Assembly: GCA_938003575.1 (NCBI GenBank)
Contig: CALKYG010000156.1
Span: forward strand, 1 to 7,769
Length of the DNA stretch: 7,769 nt
Origin: an uncultured Alphaproteobacteria bacterium
GTDB taxonomy: Bacteria > Pseudomonadota > Alphaproteobacteria > Caulobacterales > Parvularculaceae
Reading direction: 5' to 3'
Every line of letters starts with the position of its first letter. Positions within the stretch are counted from its first letter, which is position 1. Shown piece by piece: positions 5,417 through 7,769 of this stretch. A program made the position numbers and the translations under genes. The notes under the pieces were generated by a model, which saw only the letters and a list, made by a program, of their open reading frames with translations, was not told the origin of the DNA and did not search any database.

Positions 5417-6181
5417 TTATGGCCCAAAAATTTCGTAAAGAACATGGGCGACGGCGCGCCAGGGCGGCGAGTCGAACATCATGACTTCGAGCGATTGCTC
5501 GAGAATGAGCGCGGTTCCGAAATAGAGCCAGACCGGGTGAACGCGCTTCATGTTCAGGTAATCACGCGCCGCCGCGATGATAATGAAACTGTCGGCGAGG
5601 ATGATGGCGAAGAAAATGTCCGGGCGCGGCACGCCGGGAAAATAATGGCGAAAGCGGAACCATGCGGGCCAGAGAAGCGCGATCGACGCCAGCAGCATGA
5701 AGCGCTTGTGCGTTTCCGGCGTCTTGCGCGTCGCCGCGCCCGCCGCGACCAATCCGAAAAAGATGAGCGCGGCGGTGTAGGTTCCGACGATTGAGGAAAT
5801 GGCGGTCTCGCCGCCGCCTGCGGCGACATCGCGCGCGGTCGCAAAGGCGCCGACCGGAAACGCGGTGAGGGTGAAGCCGGCGGCGGCGATGAAGCCAATC
5901 ATGCCGAGCTGGCGGTGTTCGCGGTGTTTGCGACACCTGATGAGTAGCGGCTGCGCGGCGAAGACAAGGACCCAGGCGAATGCGAAGGCGCCATGAACAT
6001 AAATGATCGACGGCGCCTTGAACGTCCCGGCGGCGACCGGCGCGATGAATGTCTTCGCAAAGCCGAAAAGCGCGGCGAGAACGCCGATCGCGCCCATGGC
6101 GAGATAAAACCTTGTCTGTTTCCGGCGGGATGAGCGGCGCGCGCTCGCCGGTTCCACATCGAGGGCTGTCTCGCTCGTCAC
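5417..6181 (-). CDS. Multi-pass membrane protein of unknown function
   Basis: I do not recognise a named family with certainty. 254 residues: a basic, cytosolic-looking N-terminus (SARRSSRRKQ, 13-22), then about six to seven hydrophobic spans at roughly 26-48, 60-81, 93-115, 128-150, 161-175, 188-205 and 213-232. Conserved-looking motifs are YVHGAFAFAW (61-70), HRQLGMIGF (89-97), THKRFMLLAS (157-166) and RFRHYFP (176-182). Histidines in or beside membrane spans (63, 89, 158, 179) recall small heme-binding or DUF2306-like membrane proteins, but heme binding is speculation. Start: GTG at 6181 overlaps the radC stop by one base (TAGTG), giving direct translational coupling. No signal peptide cleavage site is obvious. 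It lies between radC and pfkB in the operon, which does not reveal its task. Confidence 0.8.
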   Translation of the reverse strand: MTSETALDVEPASARRSSRRKQTRFYLAMGAIGVLAALFGFAKTFIAPVAAGTFKAPSIIYVHGAFAFAWVLVFAAQPLLIRCRKHREHRQLGMIGFIAAAGFTLTAFPVGAFATARDVAAGGGETAISSIVGTYTAALIFFGLVAAGAATRKTPETHKRFMLLASIALLWPAWFRFRHYFPGVPRPDIFFAIILADSFIIIAAARDYLNMKRVHPVWLYFGTALILEQSLEVMMFDSPPWRAVAHVLYEIFGP

Positions 6182-6876
6182 TAGAGCAGCCCAAGTCCCT
6201 TAAAGCTCACCTCTGACTTGTGGCCGATGACGAGATGGTCATGCACGCGAATATTAAGTGCGGCGGCGGCCTTTTGAATCTGATTCGTCATCTCGATATC
6301 CGCGCGCGAGGGCGTCGGGTCGCCGGACGGGTGATTGTGTACGAGAATGACCGCGGAGGCGCCGATTTCCAGTGCGCGTCTCACGACTTCGCGCGGATAA
6401 ACCGGCGTGTGATCGACGGTGCCCTTCTGCTGCACTTCGTCCGCGATGAGCGTATTCTTCTTGTCGAGGAAAAGGATACGGAAAAGTTCGGTTTTCTCGT
6501 CAGCCATCGCCGCGCGGCAATAGGCAAGGAGGTCGCTCCATGACGAAATCACCGGCCGGTCGAGGATGCGCGCCTGCACCATCTTGATGGAGGCTGCGTG
6601 CACGATCTTCATTTCGATCGCCGCAGCTTTTGTAACGCCTTTTATTTCGACAAGACGATCAATCGGCGCCGCGAGCGCCGGCGCGAGGCCGCCGAACGCC
6701 CCGATCACTTTTTTGGCGAGCGGCTTTATGTCTTTGCGCGGAATGGCGCGAAAGAGGATAAGTTCGAGAAGCTCATAATCCTGAACTGCATCGACGCCGG
6801 CGCGAACGAAGCGCTCGCGAAGCCGCCTGCGATGCCCCTCGGCGTGATTTTCCGGCGCCTCTTCTTTCAGCGTCAT
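6181..6876 (-). CDS. radC: RadC family protein (JAMM/MPN+ metalloprotein)
   Basis: Member of the RadC/UPF0758 family, 231 residues, close to full length. Seen: the N-terminal RRRLRERF and YELLELILF (34-42); a helix-hairpin-helix-like LVEIKGVTKAAAI (75-87); then the JAMM domain with its zinc-site motif HNHPSGDPTPSRAD, where His180, His182, Ser190 and Asp193 fit H-x-H-x7-S-x2-D. RALEIGASAVILVHNHPSG is the classical family signature. The original radiation-repair role was disputed, and the molecular role in vivo is not settled; metal-dependent hydrolase and DNA-association ideas rest on the two domains. Start: ATG 6876 overlaps the map stop as ATGA, so translation is probably coupled, and the next gene starts on its stop codon. 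map-radC adjacency is common in Rhizobiales. Confidence 0.93.
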   Translation of the reverse strand: MTLKEEAPENHAEGHRRRLRERFVRAGVDAVQDYELLELILFRAIPRKDIKPLAKKVIGAFGGLAPALAAPIDRLVEIKGVTKAAAIEMKIVHAASIKMVQARILDRPVISSWSDLLAYCRAAMADEKTELFRILFLDKKNTLIADEVQQKGTVDHTPVYPREVVRRALEIGASAVILVHNHPSGDPTPSRADIEMTNQIQKAAAALNIRVHDHLVIGHKSEVSFKGLGLL

Positions 6877-7721
6877 GCGGAATAGGGCGGTCGGTCGAGT
6901 CCCGCGGGCGACTTGGTGAAGATTTCAACGCCCGTTTCGGTGACGCCGACCGAGTGTTCAAACTGAGCGGACAGCGACTTGTCGCGAGATACGGCGGTCC
7001 AGTTGTCCTTGAGCAGCTTCACTTCCGGCTTTCCTTCATTGATCATGGGCTCAATCGTGAAGAACATGCCGGGCTTGAGTTCAATATCCGGCGCGCGATG
7101 CACGCCGAAACGGTCGCGATATTCCGCATAGTGAACAATATTGGGCGCATCGTGGAAAACGCGACCGAGTCCGTGGCCGCAGAAATCACGGACGACCGAA
7201 AACCCTTGACTCTCGGCATGGGCCTGGATAGCGCGGCCGATATCGCGCAGAGTGTTGCCGGGCCTTGTCGCCTCGATCCCTTTCATTAAGGCTTCGTATG
7301 TAGCATCGACCAGGCGCCGGGCCTTCACTTTCGGCTCGCCCGCCCAGTACATCCGGCTTGTATCTCCATGCCAACCGTCGACAATCACGGTGACGTCGAT
7401 ATTCATGATGTCGCCATCCTTGACAGCCTTATCGGAGGGGATGCCATGGCAAATGACGTGGTTCAGGGAAATGCAGCTCGCATGCCGGTAGCCGCGATAG
7501 CCGATCGTCGCGGAAAGGGCGCCGGACGACAGCACGAACTCCCGGATGAGATCATCGAGGTGCGCGGTGGTTACGCCCGGCTTCACATGGGCGGCGATCA
7601 TGTCAAGGCACTCGGCGGCGAGGCGGCCGGCTTTCCGCATGCCTTCGAAATCCTCCGGCCGGTGGATTTTGATCTGCCCCGTCTTGATGTCGCCGGCGGT
7701 GTCAGCGTCCGTATATTGCAT
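6873..7721 (-). CDS. map: Type I methionine aminopeptidase
   Basis: Removes the initiator methionine from nascent proteins at the ribosome; essential in most bacteria. 282 residues from ATG 7721. All five metal ligands are visible: Asp109 and Asp120 (NIDVTVIVDGWHGDTSRM), His183 (GHGLGR), Glu224 (TIEPMI) and Glu255 (QFEHS). The substrate-side His92 (CHGIP) is also present. Compared with the E. coli enzyme (264 residues) there is a longer N-terminal tail (1-18) and a short extra loop at about 198-214, both usual in alphaproteobacteria. Start: a reading from ATG 7757 would add 12 residues but has no ribosome site; ATG 7721 has GAGGA nine bases upstream. It is the first complete gene of the minus-strand operon and overlaps radC by 4 bases. 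Confidence 0.95.
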   Translation of the reverse strand: MQYTDADTAGDIKTGQIKIHRPEDFEGMRKAGRLAAECLDMIAAHVKPGVTTAHLDDLIREFVLSSGALSATIGYRGYRHASCISLNHVICHGIPSDKAVKDGDIMNIDVTVIVDGWHGDTSRMYWAGEPKVKARRLVDATYEALMKGIEATRPGNTLRDIGRAIQAHAESQGFSVVRDFCGHGLGRVFHDAPNIVHYAEYRDRFGVHRAPDIELKPGMFFTIEPMINEGKPEVKLLKDNWTAVSRDKSLSAQFEHSVGVTETGVEIFTKSPAGLDRPPYSA

Positions 7722-7726
7722 TCTGG

Positions 7727-7769
7727 TCAATCCTCGCCGTGCCGGTTCTGGCGCCATGCGGGAGGAAGA
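7727..7769 (-). CDS. Possible 3' end of an upstream gene
   Basis: On the minus strand one frame is open from the window edge and would end PAWRQNRHGED before a TGA at 7727-7729, five bases before the map ATG. This spacing would continue the tight packing of the operon. In related Rhizobiales sfsA often precedes map, but 13 codons are too few to identify a family, and the frame may be open by chance. Confidence 0.25.
   Translation of the reverse strand, partial: LPPAWRQNRHGED
7731..7735 (-). promoter_or_regulatory. Ribosome binding site deciding the map start
   Basis: On the minus strand GAGGA stands nine bases before ATG 7721. The alternative in-frame ATG at 7757 is preceded by a pyrimidine-rich stretch with no Shine-Dalgarno, so 7721 is preferred. 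Confidence 0.55.

Noticed and set aside
5410..5445. Longer phosphofructokinase start at 5445
   Set aside because: The 12 extra residues overlap the upstream gene and do not resemble the family start, whereas ATG 5409 gives numbering that matches Pfk-2 residues 14, 27, 38-41, 43 and 90.
5562..6194. 210-residue alternative minus frame in the membrane-protein region
   Set aside because: It is Arg/His-rich and non-membrane-like. The frame of the GTG-started gene has regular hydrophobic spans and fits both junctions exactly.
1..7769. CRISPR array, tRNA, insertion sequence or phage-like island
   Set aside because: Reading both strands I saw no regularly spaced repeats, transposase or integrase motifs, terminal inverted repeats or cloverleaf-like sequence, and no clear base-composition break.

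Overview
The window looks like ordinary chromosomal sequence from an alphaproteobacterium, most likely of the order Hyphomicrobiales (Rhizobiales). This is inferred from the GC-rich codon use, the alphaproteobacterial style of the methionine aminopeptidase (long N-terminal tail, extra loop before the fourth metal ligand), the map-radC gene order, and the Fe-type superoxide dismutase. The genus cannot be fixed from sequence alone. I see no tRNA, rRNA, CRISPR array, insertion sequence or phage gene.

Left half, + strand. A short histidine kinase (12-842) is followed after 24 bases by a HerA/FtsK-type DNA-translocating ATPase (867-2558). The two probably form one transcription unit ending in a GC-rich hairpin over the herA-like stop codon. 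An iron superoxide dismutase gene (2691-3281) follows with its own plausible promoter, whose -35 box lies inside an imperfect palindrome. A 284-base spacer holds competing short inverted repeats but no convincing gene. Then comes a crotonase-family enoyl-CoA isomerase/hydratase gene (3566-4321).

Right half, - strand, convergent with the left half. Reading leftward from 7721, methionine aminopeptidase (map), a RadC/JAMM protein, a GTG-started multi-pass membrane protein and a PfkB-type 6-phosphofructokinase are packed with almost no gaps: ATGA overlap, TAGTG overlap, then a 7-base gap. This is a translationally coupled operon that probably begins upstream of the window. After the phosphofructokinase stop, another ATGA overlap leads into a possible small secreted-protein frame (about 52 codons) broken by one extra base.

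The genes are mostly housekeeping: redox defence, fatty acyl-CoA metabolism, glycolytic sugar phosphorylation, N-terminal methionine removal. No clearly new system is visible. The points most worth a second look are the kinase-like protein that has lost both N-box asparagines yet sits beside a HerA-type translocase; the frame-broken small ORF at the end of the coupled operon; the crotonase whose active-site residues fit an isomerase and not a hydratase; and the palindrome over the sod promoter.
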